DNA of 64,000 bases from Pseudomonas sp. TCU-HL1 (GCF_001708505.1 NZ_CP015992.1:2666001-2730000), one strand, 5' to 3'. Shown: positions 20,904-30,040, numbered from the stretch's first letter. The notes: generated by a model not told the origin, from the letters alone. A program made the numbers and translations.

Positions 20904-22298
20904 ATGGATTTCCTCCCGCTGTTCCACAATCTTCAAGGGCGCCAGGTGCTCGTGGTCGGCGGGGGAGAGGTCGCTCTGCGCAAGGCTCGCCTGTTGGCCG
21001 ACGCCGGGGCACGGCTGCGGGTGGTGGCGCCAAAGATCGAGGCGCAACTGCTGGACATGGTCGAGCGCAGTGGCGGCGAGTCCTGCCTGCGTGGTTATCA
21101 GGAGATGGACGTGGATAGCTGCGTCCTGGTCATCGCCGCGAGCGACGATCAGGCCTTGAACGCGAACGTATCGGCGCATGCCCAGGCACGCGGCATTCCA
21201 GTCAATGTCGTGGACGCGCCGAAGCTCTGCAGCGTGATTTTCCCTGCAATCGTAGACCGGTCACCGCTGATAGTCGCGGTGTCCAGCGCCGGCGATGCCC
21301 CGGTTCTGGCGCGGTTGATCCGTGCCAGGATCGAGACGTGGATTCCCGCGGCCTATGGCCAGTTGGCGGGGCTGGCGAAGAAATTCCGTGACCAGGTGAA
21401 GACCCTGTTTCCTGACGTGCAGCAGCGCAGGGTGTTCTGGGAGGAAGTGTTCCAGGGGCCGGTGGCCGAGCGCATGTTGGCCGGGCAGGGCGGCGAAGCC
21501 GAGCGCCTGCTCGCCGAACGCGTTGCTGGCGGCGCGCCCAAAGCCCTGGGAGAGGTTTATCTGGTGGGGGCCGGCCCGGGTGATCCTGACCTCCTGACCT
21601 TCCGTGCCTTGCGCCTCATGCAGCAGGCCGATGTGGTGCTCTACGACCGCCTGGTGGCGCCATCGATCATTGAACTCTGCCGGCGCGATGCCGAGCGTAT
21701 CTACGTCGGCAAGCGTCGTGCCGACCACGCATTGCCCCAGGATGAGATCAATCGCCAGTTGATCGAGCATGCGAAGAAAGGTAAGCGAGTGCTGCGACTG
21801 AAGGGTGGTGACCCCTTTATCTTCGGCCGTGGCGGCGAGGAGATCGAGGAACTGGCTGCCAACGGCATTCCCTTCCAGGTCGTGCCCGGTATTACAGCCG
21901 CTTCGGGCTGCGCCGCCTACGCGGGAATCCCGCTGACTCACCGTGATTACGCGCAATCGGTACGCTTCGTCACCGGCCACCTGAAGGATGGAAGCTGTGA
22001 TCTGCCCTGGGGTGATCTCGTCGCGCCAGGCCAGACACTGGTGTTCTACATGGGGCTGGTCGGCTTGCCGCTGATCTGTGAGCAGCTCATCAGGCATGGC
22101 CGCGCCGCCGAAACCCCGGCAGCCCTGGTGCAACAGGGCACCACCAGCCGCCAGCGCGTATTCACCGGTACCCTGGCCAACCTGCCGCAGCTCGTCGCGG
22201 AGCACGAAGTCCACGCGCCTACGCTGGTGATCGTGGGCGAAGTGGTGACGCTGCGCGAGAAGCTGGCTTGGTTCGAGGGCGCTCAGGCTGGGGTCTGA
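20904..22298 (+). CDS. cysG: Siroheme synthase CysG (trifunctional)
   Basis: A 464-residue fusion. The N-terminal precorrin-2 dehydrogenase/sirohydrochlorin ferrochelatase (NAD motif GGGEVALRK at about 14-22) is followed by the SAM-dependent uroporphyrinogen-III methyltransferase (VYLVGAGPGDPDLLTFRALR near 217, VVPGITAASGCAAYAGIPLT near 320). It makes siroheme for sulfite and nitrite reductases. The serine of the SSAGDAPVLARLIR segment corresponds to the phosphoserine region of Salmonella CysG. Its 3' end overlaps the convergent glutathionyl-hydroquinone reductase gene by 16 bases. Confidence 0.96.
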   Translation: MDFLPLFHNLQGRQVLVVGGGEVALRKARLLADAGARLRVVAPKIEAQLLDMVERSGGESCLRGYQEMDVDSCVLVIAASDDQALNANVSAHAQARGIPVNVVDAPKLCSVIFPAIVDRSPLIVAVSSAGDAPVLARLIRARIETWIPAAYGQLAGLAKKFRDQVKTLFPDVQQRRVFWEEVFQGPVAERMLAGQGGEAERLLAERVAGGAPKALGEVYLVGAGPGDPDLLTFRALRLMQQADVVLYDRLVAPSIIELCRRDAERIYVGKRRADHALPQDEINRQLIEHAKKGKRVLRLKGGDPFIFGRGGEEIEELAANGIPFQVVPGITAASGCAAYAGIPLTHRDYAQSVRFVTGHLKDGSCDLPWGDLVAPGQTLVFYMGLVGLPLICEQLIRHGRAAETPAALVQQGTTSRQRVFTGTLANLPQLVAEHEVHAPTLVIVGEVVTLREKLAWFEGAQAGV

Positions 22299-23296
22299 TC
22301 CTTCGACGTGACCGGCAGTGCACTCAAGTGGCCGCGACCATGGGGGCGGCTGAAGTCCCGCACCGGCCCAAGCGGCACGACACCCGTGGGGTTGATGGTG
22401 CGATGGCTGGCGTAATAGTGATGCTTGATGTGGGTGAAGTTCACTGTCTCCGCCACGCCCGGCCACTGGTACAACTCGCGCAGCCAGCCTGACAGATTGG
22501 GGTAGTCCTCCAGGCGGCGCAGGTTGCACTTGAAGTGGCCGTGATACACGGCGTCGAAGCGAATCAGGGTTGTGAACAGGCGCCAGTCTGCTTCGGTGAT
22601 GTACTCCCCAGTCAGGTAGCGCCGCGTTTCGAGCAGCGCATCCAGCTGGTCGAGCTCGTCGAACAGGGTCTGGAAGGCTTCCTCGTAGGCATCCTGGGTG
22701 GTGGCGAAGCCGGCGCGATAGACGCCATTGTTGATCGCTGGGTAAATGCGCTCGTTGAGTGCGTCTATCTCGGAACGTAGCGCTTGCGGATAGAAGTCCA
22801 AGCGATTGCCGGTCAGGTGGTCGAACGCACTGTTGAACATCCGGATGATTTCCGAAGACTCGTTGCTGACGATCCTTCCGGTCTTCTTGTCCCAGAGCAG
22901 CGGCACAGTGACGCGACCGGAGTACTCAGGGCTGTCCTGGGTGTAGCGCTGGTGCAGATACTGCAGCCCGTCGAGCCTGTCACCAGTCGAACCGTGTTGC
23001 GGATCGAAGGTCCAGCCCTGATCCTGCATCAGCCAACTCACTACGGAAACGTCGATCAGCGATTCCAGGCCTTTCAGCTTGCGGAAGATCAACGTGCGGT
23101 GCGCCCAGGGGCAAGCCAGAGACACATAGAGGTGATAGCGACCCGCTACGGCTGGAAAGCCCCCTTCACCCGAGGGGCCCGGTGTGCCGTCGGCGGTGAT
23201 CCAATTGCGTCGCCGAGCGCTTTCGCGCTGGAAGCGTCCATCCTTGGCAGTGTCATACCACTTGTCATGCCACTTGCCATCGATCAACAGGCCCAT
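22283..23296 (-). CDS. Glutathionyl-hydroquinone reductase (Xi-class GST, YqjG/EcmB-like)
   Basis: A 337-residue cytosolic protein beginning MGLLIDGKWHDKWYDT. The active-site motif CPWAH has its cysteine at residue 62, and the C-terminal helical GST domain is intact. The family reduces glutathionyl-hydroquinones to free hydroquinones using glutathione and helps in quinone detoxification and chlorinated-phenol breakdown. The ATG at 23296 was chosen because it matches the family start; the frame extends 21 codons further. It overlaps cysG tail-to-tail with no separate terminator visible. Confidence 0.93.
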   Translation of the reverse strand: MGLLIDGKWHDKWYDTAKDGRFQRESARRRNWITADGTPGPSGEGGFPAVAGRYHLYVSLACPWAHRTLIFRKLKGLESLIDVSVVSWLMQDQGWTFDPQHGSTGDRLDGLQYLHQRYTQDSPEYSGRVTVPLLWDKKTGRIVSNESSEIIRMFNSAFDHLTGNRLDFYPQALRSEIDALNERIYPAINNGVYRAGFATTQDAYEEAFQTLFDELDQLDALLETRRYLTGEYITEADWRLFTTLIRFDAVYHGHFKCNLRRLEDYPNLSGWLRELYQWPGVAETVNFTHIKHHYYASHRTINPTGVVPLGPVRDFSRPHGRGHLSALPVTSKDQTPA

Positions 23297-23382
23297 GGTT
23301 GGTCTCCGAAGTTGGGGTTCGAGGACCAGTTTATCGACAGTTGATCGATGGAAAAGCAAAAAAGGGTGGAATCAACTATCGA

Positions 23383-24366
23383 TCAGCTCGATACCTTGCG
23401 CGCAGCCCAAAGGCGGTCAGCCTCTACGAACGCCTGTTCGCGCGCCATGCCAAGGCCGCGCAGAGCCAGGGCCATGGTTGCGCGAACCGCCAGTTGGCCG
23501 TAGCCGTCCTCGCATTCGCCCCGCCAGACAGCGGCCAGTTGGCTGGCGTCCAGGGTTTCCGGTTTCACATGGCGAAGGGCGGAGAGTGCTGGCCATTCCT
23601 CGTCCCAGGCTTGGCCGTCGGTGGTGCCATAGAGATGGCAGGCGGTGTCCGGATTGACCTCAATTTCGCCACCTTCGCCCTTGATCACCATGGCGTGATC
23701 GCCGAGGAGTCCGCTGGCATCGCGGTGCTCCGCCTGATAGCCGGGGTGGAAGATGCTCTGCAGGCCGCAACGGGCGCCGAGTGGATTGAGGATGCGCGCC
23801 AGGGAGTGGATGGGAGAACGCAGTCCCAGGGTGTTGCGCAAGTCGATCATCCGCTGCAGTTGTGGCGCCCAGGCTCCCAGCGGGATGAAGGCCAATTGGC
23901 GCTCACGCAATGCAGCCTCGACCTGGTTCCAGTCCTGGCAGAGCGGGATGTCCAGCAAGTCCAGCAATTGCTCGGTGTACAGGCGTCCGGCGGTGTGTGC
24001 GCCGCCGCCGTGCATGAGGATGCGTATGCCGCTGTCGGCAAGGGCCTTGGCTGCCAGCAGGTACCAGGGCAGGTGGCGTTTCTTGCCGGCGTAGCTCGGC
24101 CAGTCCAGGTCTACAGCGATGCTTGGCGCCGGATTGCGTTGGCGGAAGGCTTCGGTGAAACCGGCCAGTTCCTCGGCGTTCTCTTCCTTGTGCCGCAGTA
24201 GCATGAGGAAGGCACCGAGCTGAGTGTCTTCCACTTCGCCGTCGAGGAGCATGCCCATGGCTTCTCGGGCTTCCTCGCGCGTCATGTTGCGGGCGCCGCG
24301 CTTGCCTTTGCCGAGGATGCGCACGAACTGGGCAAATGGATGTTCCGGTGGGGTGATGAGATTCAT
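23383..24366 (-). CDS. Anthranilate-phosphoribosyltransferase-like protein (YbiB/TrpD2 type)
   Basis: A 327-residue protein of the glycosyltransferase family 3 fold, beginning MNLITPPEHPFAQFVRILGKGKRGARNMT. The N-terminal helical domain (AREAMGMLLDGEVEDTQLGA) and the Rossmann part with HGGGAHTAGR are present. TrpD2/YbiB members lack anthranilate activity and bind nucleic acid in E. coli. The ATG at 24366 overlaps the tusE stop (ATGA), so it is the last gene of the tus operon. An upstream in-frame TTG is unlikely. Confidence 0.88.
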   Translation of the reverse strand: MNLITPPEHPFAQFVRILGKGKRGARNMTREEAREAMGMLLDGEVEDTQLGAFLMLLRHKEENAEELAGFTEAFRQRNPAPSIAVDLDWPSYAGKKRHLPWYLLAAKALADSGIRILMHGGGAHTAGRLYTEQLLDLLDIPLCQDWNQVEAALRERQLAFIPLGAWAPQLQRMIDLRNTLGLRSPIHSLARILNPLGARCGLQSIFHPGYQAEHRDASGLLGDHAMVIKGEGGEIEVNPDTACHLYGTTDGQAWDEEWPALSALRHVKPETLDASQLAAVWRGECEDGYGQLAVRATMALALRGLGMAREQAFVEADRLWAARKVSS

Positions 24367-24698
24367 AGGCAATTGGTCGGTTTGGGCAGGCCGGCGAGCT
24401 TGGCGGCAAGCTTGGCGGGGGCACCTTTGAACAGGCGATTGAGGTGCAGGCTGTTGCCCTTGTCCGGGCCGAGCTTCTGCGCCACGTACTTGACCAGGGG
24501 GCGGTTAGCCGGCGACAGCTGGAACTCCGCGTAAAAGCCGCGCAGCAGCTCAAGGACTTCCCAGTGCTCGGGCTGCAGTTCAAGCTCCTCCCGCTCCGCC
24601 AGGGCATGGGCAACCGCCGGGCTCCAGTCGGTCAATTCCTGCAGGTAGCCGTCCTTATCCAGCGCAATGCGGCGGCCTTCGATCAGCAATTCGCTCAT
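24363..24698 (-). CDS. tusE: Sulfur relay protein TusE (DsrC family)
   Basis: A 111-residue protein with the DsrC/TusE fold. The penultimate residue Cys110 (PTNCL end) is the persulfide carrier that passes sulfur from TusBCD to MnmA for 2-thiouridine formation in tRNA. The family helix-turn segment HWEVLELLRGFYAEFQLSP and GNSLHLNRLFKG are present. It overlaps both neighbours by four bases, showing tight translational coupling. Confidence 0.94.
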   Translation of the reverse strand: MSELLIEGRRIALDKDGYLQELTDWSPAVAHALAEREELELQPEHWEVLELLRGFYAEFQLSPANRPLVKYVAQKLGPDKGNSLHLNRLFKGAPAKLAAKLAGLPKPTNCL

Positions 24699-24997
24699 AG
24701 CCAGCTGTTCACCTTGTCATAGTGGCAGCAGAGTTCGACGAACGCTGGATAGTCCAGGGCATTCACGCGGGCTGGAAGGGCGGCCAGGGCGCGGGCTTGC
24801 AGGTCTTCTGCAAGCGCGTACAGGGCAATTGACTCGGGCATCAGGGTCAACGCCTGGCAGGCCACGCTGCCGGGTTGCAGGGCATAGGTTGCGTCACCGG
24901 TGAGTAGCAAGCCGTCATCGGGGCCCAGCAGGCGCAGGCAGCTACCCAGGCGGCTATCCGCGAACGGGGAGTGAGAAAGAATGTGCAGGGTGGCCAT
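24695..24997 (-). CDS. tusB: Sulfur relay protein TusB (DsrH family)
   Basis: A 100-residue DsrH-like protein beginning MATLHILSHSPFADSRLGSC. It is one of the three subunits of the TusBCD hexamer. The start overlaps tusC by one base and its stop overlaps the tusE start. The order tusD-C-B-E is the usual one in gammaproteobacteria. Confidence 0.9.
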   Translation of the reverse strand: MATLHILSHSPFADSRLGSCLRLLGPDDGLLLTGDATYALQPGSVACQALTLMPESIALYALAEDLQARALAALPARVNALDYPAFVELCCHYDKVNSWL

Positions 24998-25353
24998 CAG
25001 AGGGTGAGCACTTGGTCGTAGCGGTCGATAAGGGCGGTCAGGGCAGCGTCGTCGAGGATCTCCACCGCCAGATTCAGCGCGGTAGCCTCCAGGCCACGCT
25101 CCTGCAGGCTGCGCGCCGAGGCATAAAGCGACTCCACGCCAAACAGGGGCAAGGCCTGGAGATTGGCCGTCAGATCCTTTTGCTGGAGCGCGGCTGGCTG
25201 TTGGCCGGCTGCCAGTTGGAGCACGCCGTCGTCGAGGAATAACAGGCCGAGTGGGAGGTCGAACGCACCGCCAGCCAGGGCGATATCGAGCGCTTCCCTG
25301 GCTCCTGGACCGGTCCAGGGCGCTTGGCGGGAGATGATCAGCATGGATTTCAT
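24997..25353 (-). CDS. tusC: Sulfur relay protein TusC (DsrF family)
   Basis: A 118-residue DsrE/F-fold protein beginning MKSMLIISRQAPWTGPGAREAL. The ATG at 25353 is placed one base after the tusD stop codon; a longer frame inside tusD is only overlapping noise. TusC is the structural subunit between TusB and TusD. Confidence 0.9.
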   Translation of the reverse strand: MKSMLIISRQAPWTGPGAREALDIALAGGAFDLPLGLLFLDDGVLQLAAGQQPAALQQKDLTANLQALPLFGVESLYASARSLQERGLEATALNLAVEILDDAALTALIDRYDQVLTL

Positions 25354-25354
25354 G

Positions 25355-25747
25355 TCAGTTGCCTCCAAAACTGACGAGGCGATCGGCCATCTGCGCGGCC
25401 TCGTGCAACTGGCCCAGGCCCGATAGCTCCCAGCCTGCGGCCAGGTTGGCAGCAGGCCGTTCATAGCGTCGGGCTTCTTCAGCGTTCAGTACGCCACGGC
25501 GCAGTGCTGCAGCGATGCAAACCACACCATCGAGCTTGTGTTCGCGAATGAAGGTGCTCCATTCGGCGGACAGGTCAGGTTCATCCTGGGGAGCCACTAC
25601 GTTGGATGAGGCGCTGTGCACACCGTCCTGGTAGAAGAACAGGCGGATGATCTCATGCCCTCCGGCCAGGCAGGCCTCTGCAAAGCGCAGGGCGCGCCGG
25701 GAGGAGGGCGCGTGGGCGGGGGCGAAGAGGGCAATGGCGAATTTCAT
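25355..25747 (-). CDS. tusD: Sulfurtransferase TusD (DsrE family)
   Basis: A 130-residue DsrE-fold subunit. Cys77 in VVCIAAALRRGV matches the persulfide cysteine of TusD, which accepts sulfur from TusA. It is the first gene of tusDCBE plus the TrpD2-like gene. The ATG at 25747 has only a weak ribosome binding site. A terminator for the upstream BI-1 gene separates the two transcripts. Confidence 0.93.
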   Translation of the reverse strand: MKFAIALFAPAHAPSSRRALRFAEACLAGGHEIIRLFFYQDGVHSASSNVVAPQDEPDLSAEWSTFIREHKLDGVVCIAAALRRGVLNAEEARRYERPAANLAAGWELSGLGQLHEAAQMADRLVSFGGN

Positions 25748-25815
25748 GGTCGCTCGGGCGAATGGAAAACTGCTGGAATGATACGGCCAGACGCATTCTT
25801 TTTCCTGTCCAGGCA

Positions 25816-25840
25816 GAAAAAAGCCCGCCGAAGCGGGCTA
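25816..25840 (-). terminator. Terminator of the BI-1 family gene
   Basis: On the minus strand AGCCCGC-TTCG-GCGGGCT is followed by TTTTTCT. It lies just downstream of the BI-1 gene and ahead of tusD. Confidence 0.9.
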
Positions 25841-25859
25841 GTCCGAGGAGGGTTGGCGA

Positions 25860-26528
25860 TCAATCGTCGCTGCTGAATACGCCAACCAGTTGCAGCAGGC
25901 TGATGAACAGGTTGTAGATGGATACGTACAGGCTGATGGTGGCCATGATGTAGTTGCGCTCGCCGCCATGGATGATGGCGCTGGTCTGATAAAGGATGCA
26001 GACCGAAGAGAACACTACGAAGCCCGCACTGATCGCCAGTTGCAGGCCGCTAATGTCGAAGAAGAAGCTGGCGAGCATGGCGCCGATCAGGACGAAGAAG
26101 CCCGCGGTGATGAAACCGCCGAGGAAGCTCATGTCCTTGCGGGTGGTCAGCACATAAGCCGACAGGCCGAAGAACACCAGGGCGGTCATGGCGAACGCCG
26201 AGCTCACCACCTCGCCGCCGTTGGGCATGCCGAGGTATCTGTTGAGGATCGGGCCCAGGGTGTAACCCATGAAGCCGGTCAGTGCAAAGGTGGATACCAG
26301 GCCCCAGGCGGAGTCACGCAGCTTCACGGTGAGGAAGAACAAGCCGTAGAAACCGATCAGCACCACGAAAATGCTGGGATAGGGCACGCGCATCTGTTGG
26401 GCGGCGTAGGCAACCAGGCCGCTGAAGGCGAGGGTCAGGGCCAGCAGGCCGTAGGTGTTGCGCAGGACGCGGCTGACTTCCAGCTGCTCCGCTTGCGCAG
26501 GGTTGAGGGCGTAGTTCTGTTCGTTCAT
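25860..26528 (-). CDS. Bax inhibitor-1/YccA family membrane protein
   Basis: A 222-residue inner-membrane protein with about seven hydrophobic segments, beginning MNEQNYALNPAQAEQLEVSRVLRNTY. In E. coli YccA binds and restrains the FtsH protease; BI-1 relatives are calcium-leak channels. The C-terminal acidic end SSDD is typical of the family. The ATG at 26528 was preferred over an extension to 26576, which has no conserved residues. It has its own terminator. Confidence 0.93.
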   Translation of the reverse strand: MNEQNYALNPAQAEQLEVSRVLRNTYGLLALTLAFSGLVAYAAQQMRVPYPSIFVVLIGFYGLFFLTVKLRDSAWGLVSTFALTGFMGYTLGPILNRYLGMPNGGEVVSSAFAMTALVFFGLSAYVLTTRKDMSFLGGFITAGFFVLIGAMLASFFFDISGLQLAISAGFVVFSSVCILYQTSAIIHGGERNYIMATISLYVSIYNLFISLLQLVGVFSSDD

Positions 26529-26653
26529 CGCGACACTCCCGAATTGGTTTCCGTGACCTGAGTCAGTCTGGATCATAACAGAGGGCCAGAAGGCGCCAAA
26601 TGCAAGAGTTTGACAGCGTGTTGCGTTCCGGTACTATGGCGCCCCGCGCAAGC

Positions 26654-26743
26654 GGAGGTGTGGCCGAGTGGTTTAAGGCAGCGGTCTTGAAAACCGCCGA
26701 AGGGGAGACTCTTCCGTGAGTTCGAATCTCACCGCCTCCGCCA
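26654..26743 (+). tRNA. tRNA-Ser (anticodon UGA)
   Basis: A complete 90-base tRNA ending in encoded CCA. The acceptor arms GGAGGTG/CACCTCC-type pairing close (GGAGG…CCTCC), the anticodon stem GCGGT/ACCGC encloses TGA at 26688-26690, a long variable arm is present, and the T arm carries GTTCGAATC. It reads UCA and other UCN codons. Confidence 0.98.
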
Positions 26744-27298
26744 TCTAGTTAGCTGAAAGCCCCGGATACCGGGGCTTTCGCGTTTCTGGGGCATTCAGTT
26801 GCCGAAAGTCCGCACAGCCTCCGTTCGATCCTCACCCTGGCATTCCTGAGCCGCAGCGCATACATCCCATCTGGCTCCTTTCATAGCCAACGCGCGTGCC
26901 ACTCCCGTGTCTGTTACCGCTTCCATGTCGCCAAACAAGCGTCGCTTTCCGCTTTTCCCGCTCTGGCTCCTGCTCGATGTTTCTCGATTTCTTTACAGGT
27001 ACCGCACTTTGTCGTGGCAATTAGCCGTTCATCCCGTCGTGGTTGCTCGAATTTGCTCTCGACAATGCTCTCGACCGCTCTGGAATGGACTTTCCAAGAC
27101 TTGTAGATAGACGCGTCAATATGATGACCGCTGACATTTACATTTTGATACATCTGCACTTTAGTCAGCTTATTGACGTTCTGCGGCGCTAAACAAAACG
27201 AGCAAGGCTCAATCAGCCCATGCCTTCACTGGTGCAATTTCTTCTAGAGATGCCTCAGGTGTCCGTCCAGTGTCGAGGGCCAGCAACTGGAGAGAGAG
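26744..27298. other. 555-base gap without a gene; terminator at its start, AT-richer than its surroundings
   Basis: A terminator-like hairpin AAAGCCCCGG-ATA-CCGGGGCTTT (26756-26778) follows the tRNA. Beyond it no ORF has family resemblance or a convincing ribosome binding site. From about 26900 to 27190 the sequence is visibly richer in A and T than the rest of the window. The last part must hold the promoter of the multicopper oxidase gene; no copper-regulator box was recognised with confidence. Confidence 0.6.
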
Positions 27299-29086
27299 AT
27301 GAAACGCCCTGACTGCGAGCACGCTACAGATCGGCCTGAGGATCTGGCTGATGGCGAGGGGAGAAGGACATTTCTGAAACTGGCGGCAGCGACTATGGCG
27401 GCACCGCTGCTGATCACGGGTACGAAAGCCCGGGCAGAAATCGCGCCACCCGTATTCCCGCCGAGCCCGCCCACTGTGCCGTGGGCCCACGAGTTGCCCA
27501 AGCAAGTGAATCCTGCGGGGACGGTATCGTCGCTGAGTCCGGCGCCGACTGAAGTCGCCAACGTTGCAGCGGGCGAGGCGGGGCGTAATCCCCACCAGCG
27601 CTGGGCGCAGTTTGCGCCGGGTGCGTTGCTCTACGAGATCAGCGCGATGGAGCGAAACGACTGGGTCTACAGCCCGTCCTATCCGCCGCAGCGAATCTGG
27701 GGCTATCAGGCCAACAGCAACCCGGATCGGACCATGCCCAGTGCGACCTTCTTCGCGCGCTATGGACGACCTCTGATCTGTCGCATCCACAACAAACTGC
27801 CACAGAACCACGTGGGCTTCGGTACGCCGGAGATTTCCACTCACCTGCACAATCTGCATTGCGGGTCGGAAAGCGACGGCTTCCCGGGCGACTACTACAG
27901 CCCCAACAAACACGGCCCGTGCCTGTCGGCCAACGGTCGATTCAAGGACCACCTCTACTCGAACGTGAAGGCCGGATTCGAGGCGCGCCAGGACCTGGCC
28001 GGTGATCCCACAGAAGCACTGGGCACGCTCTTCTATCACGACCACACGCTGGACTTCACCGCGCCCAACCTGTACCTCGGCCTGGCGGGGTTCTACTACA
28101 TGTTTGATGAACTGGATTCGGGCAACGAGGCCGATCCGAACCCCAACGCGCTGCGCCTGCCGAGCCACCCCTACGACTACCCGCTGAACTTCAACGACCG
28201 GCGCTTCGATGCCAGTGGCAAGTTGTTCTACGACCAGGTGCATCCGGAGGGCGTGCTGGGTGACAAAGTCGCGGTGAACGGCCGCATCGAACCCGTGCTG
28301 CGGGTTGCGGCGCGCAAGTATCGATTTCGTCTGTTGAATACCGGACCGAGCCGCTTCTACAACCTCGCCCTGGTGTCCGCGACGAACCTGAAGCAGAAAT
28401 TCACCTACATCTCCAACGACGGCAACCTGTTGCCGGCGCCGTTGCTCAACCAGACCAATGTAACCCTCGGCGTGGCCGAGCGCGCCGACATCGTGGTCGA
28501 CTTTTCCAAGTACGTGATCGGTACCCAGTTGTACCTGGTCAATCGCATGCGTCAGGTGGAAACCCGTCTGCCGAAGGACATCAAGGACCCCGGCGACCGG
28601 GTGTTGAAGATCATCGTCGACCGCTACCCGCCAGCCCAGGACCTGAGCCGTGTGCCAGCCACCTTGCGGCCGCTCCCCATTGTCACTCAGGCGGAGATCG
28701 ACTCGGCACCGGTTCGCCGCTGGATTTTCGAGCGGGACAAAGGCATGTGGGCAATCAATGCCAAGTTCGTGGATGTGAACAGCCCAAGGGCGCAGATACC
28801 CAAGGGCAGCTACGAAATCTGGGAGCTCTCCAATGTCAACGACGGTTGGAGCCATCCGATTCATATCCACTTCGAGGAGGGTCGAATCCTCCAGAAGCTC
28901 GTCAAGGGCGTCAGCGTGCCTATCCCGGCACATGAGCAAGGGCGCAAGGATGTCTATGTGGTGGAGCCATTCACCACCTTGCGAGTGTTCCTGCGCTTCC
29001 GCGACTACAAGGGTAAGTACCCCATGCACTGCCACAACCTGATCCACGAGGACCACGCCATGATGCTGCGTTGGGACATCGTCTGA
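27299..29086 (+). CDS. Multicopper oxidase (CotA/bilirubin-oxidase-like), Tat-exported
   Basis: A 595-residue protein. A twin-arginine signal GRRTFLKLAAATMAAPLL lies near residues 21-38 and predicts export of the folded enzyme to the periplasm. Copper ligands occur as HLHNLH (His182, His184), FYHDH (His247, His249), HPIHIH near 519-524 and the C-terminal HCHNLIHEDHAM (His577, Cys578, His579, His583, Met588), so the type 1 and trinuclear sites look complete. Such enzymes oxidise phenols, bilirubin-like compounds or metals with oxygen; the substrate is unknown. TGGAGAGAGAG precedes the ATG. The SCO gene follows 39 bases later. Confidence 0.92.
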   Translation: MKRPDCEHATDRPEDLADGEGRRTFLKLAAATMAAPLLITGTKARAEIAPPVFPPSPPTVPWAHELPKQVNPAGTVSSLSPAPTEVANVAAGEAGRNPHQRWAQFAPGALLYEISAMERNDWVYSPSYPPQRIWGYQANSNPDRTMPSATFFARYGRPLICRIHNKLPQNHVGFGTPEISTHLHNLHCGSESDGFPGDYYSPNKHGPCLSANGRFKDHLYSNVKAGFEARQDLAGDPTEALGTLFYHDHTLDFTAPNLYLGLAGFYYMFDELDSGNEADPNPNALRLPSHPYDYPLNFNDRRFDASGKLFYDQVHPEGVLGDKVAVNGRIEPVLRVAARKYRFRLLNTGPSRFYNLALVSATNLKQKFTYISNDGNLLPAPLLNQTNVTLGVAERADIVVDFSKYVIGTQLYLVNRMRQVETRLPKDIKDPGDRVLKIIVDRYPPAQDLSRVPATLRPLPIVTQAEIDSAPVRRWIFERDKGMWAINAKFVDVNSPRAQIPKGSYEIWELSNVNDGWSHPIHIHFEEGRILQKLVKGVSVPIPAHEQGRKDVYVVEPFTTLRVFLRFRDYKGKYPMHCHNLIHEDHAMMLRWDIV

Positions 29087-29125
29087 GGCGGATTGCGGAT
29101 CACCCTTGAGGTGGGAGGAGTCACT

Positions 29126-29749
29126 ATGAATACGCGAAGAAAGATGTTGGCCGGACTCGGTGGTGCTGCCTTGCTGGCTGGCTGGGCGGCCTCCCGGACG
29201 GGGGGCGAGTTGGTTGTGGTGAATCCCGAGCCGGCTCCGGGAGCCGTCCCGTTTCCCAATGTCACGCTCTATACCCACGAGGGGCGAAAGGTGAGGTTCT
29301 ATGACGACCTCATCCGCGGCAAGGTCGTGACCTTCAACATGATGTACACCCAGTGCACGGGCAAGTGCCCGACCATGACGGCCAACCTGCGCCAGCTCCA
29401 GCAGTTGCTGGGCGACAGGGTCGGTCGGAGTGTGTTCATGCACTCCATCACTCTGCAGCCGCTTCTGGATACCCCGGAGGTGCTCAAGGCGTATGTCGAG
29501 CAGTACCATATCGGCCAGGGCTGGCAGTTCCTGACCGGGGATCCGGAGGATATAGAAGCGGTTCGCTTCAGCCTGGGGTTCTATGACATCGATCCTGAAG
29601 TCGACCGCAACCTGACCAGCCACACCGGTCTTGTGCGCATGGGCAACGACCACTATCAGCGTTGGACCATGGCGCCGGCATTGACGGGGTCGCAGCACAT
29701 TCTCTCCACCCTGAACCACGTTGACCGCGAATGGGGCGTGGCGTCCTGA
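29126..29749 (+). CDS. SCO1/SenC/PrrC-type copper chaperone
   Basis: A 207-residue thioredoxin-fold protein. An N-terminal MNTRRKMLAGLGGAALLAGWA serves as membrane anchor or signal and contains an RR pair. The copper-binding CxxxC is QCTGKCP (Cys77, Cys81), with a conserved His near 165 (TSHTGLV). SCO proteins load copper into cytochrome oxidase or act as thiol-disulfide reductases. Its position right behind a multicopper oxidase suggests, as inference, that it metallates that enzyme. GGGAGGAG lies just before the ATG at 29126. Confidence 0.92.
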   Translation: MNTRRKMLAGLGGAALLAGWAASRTGGELVVVNPEPAPGAVPFPNVTLYTHEGRKVRFYDDLIRGKVVTFNMMYTQCTGKCPTMTANLRQLQQLLGDRVGRSVFMHSITLQPLLDTPEVLKAYVEQYHIGQGWQFLTGDPEDIEAVRFSLGFYDIDPEVDRNLTSHTGLVRMGNDHYQRWTMAPALTGSQHILSTLNHVDREWGVAS

Positions 29750-30040
29750 ACGGCAAAAGGGTGTTCCTGGAGTTACAGGGGCACCCTCACTCGCTGCACA
29801 TTCCTTTCTGACGTTGATAGACAGTTCCGGCTCATGACCGATTGAAGTCACGGGCCATTCCATTATTCCGCGTCCCTGTCAGGACGCGCGTGGAGATCAA
29901 TCCGGTTGAGAATTTGGCGCTGCCTGTTTGACGCCAATTGCATCTGGAGCTAGGTCATTGCCCGGTCATTTGCTAATGTGAAGCTCATTTGAACGAGCTT
30001 GCTGCCCCAGGGCAGCGCGCGATGCACTGAGAGGTGTCGC

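Noticed and set aside
26907..27110. A 67-codon plus-strand frame in the AT-rich gap after tRNA-Ser
   Set aside because: No ribosome binding site, no family resemblance; the composition looks non-coding.
27209..29863. An 884-codon minus-strand open frame opposite the multicopper oxidase and SCO genes
   Set aside because: It is antisense to two genes with clear family motifs, spans their gap, and has no recognisable domain; long antisense frames are common in GC-rich DNA.
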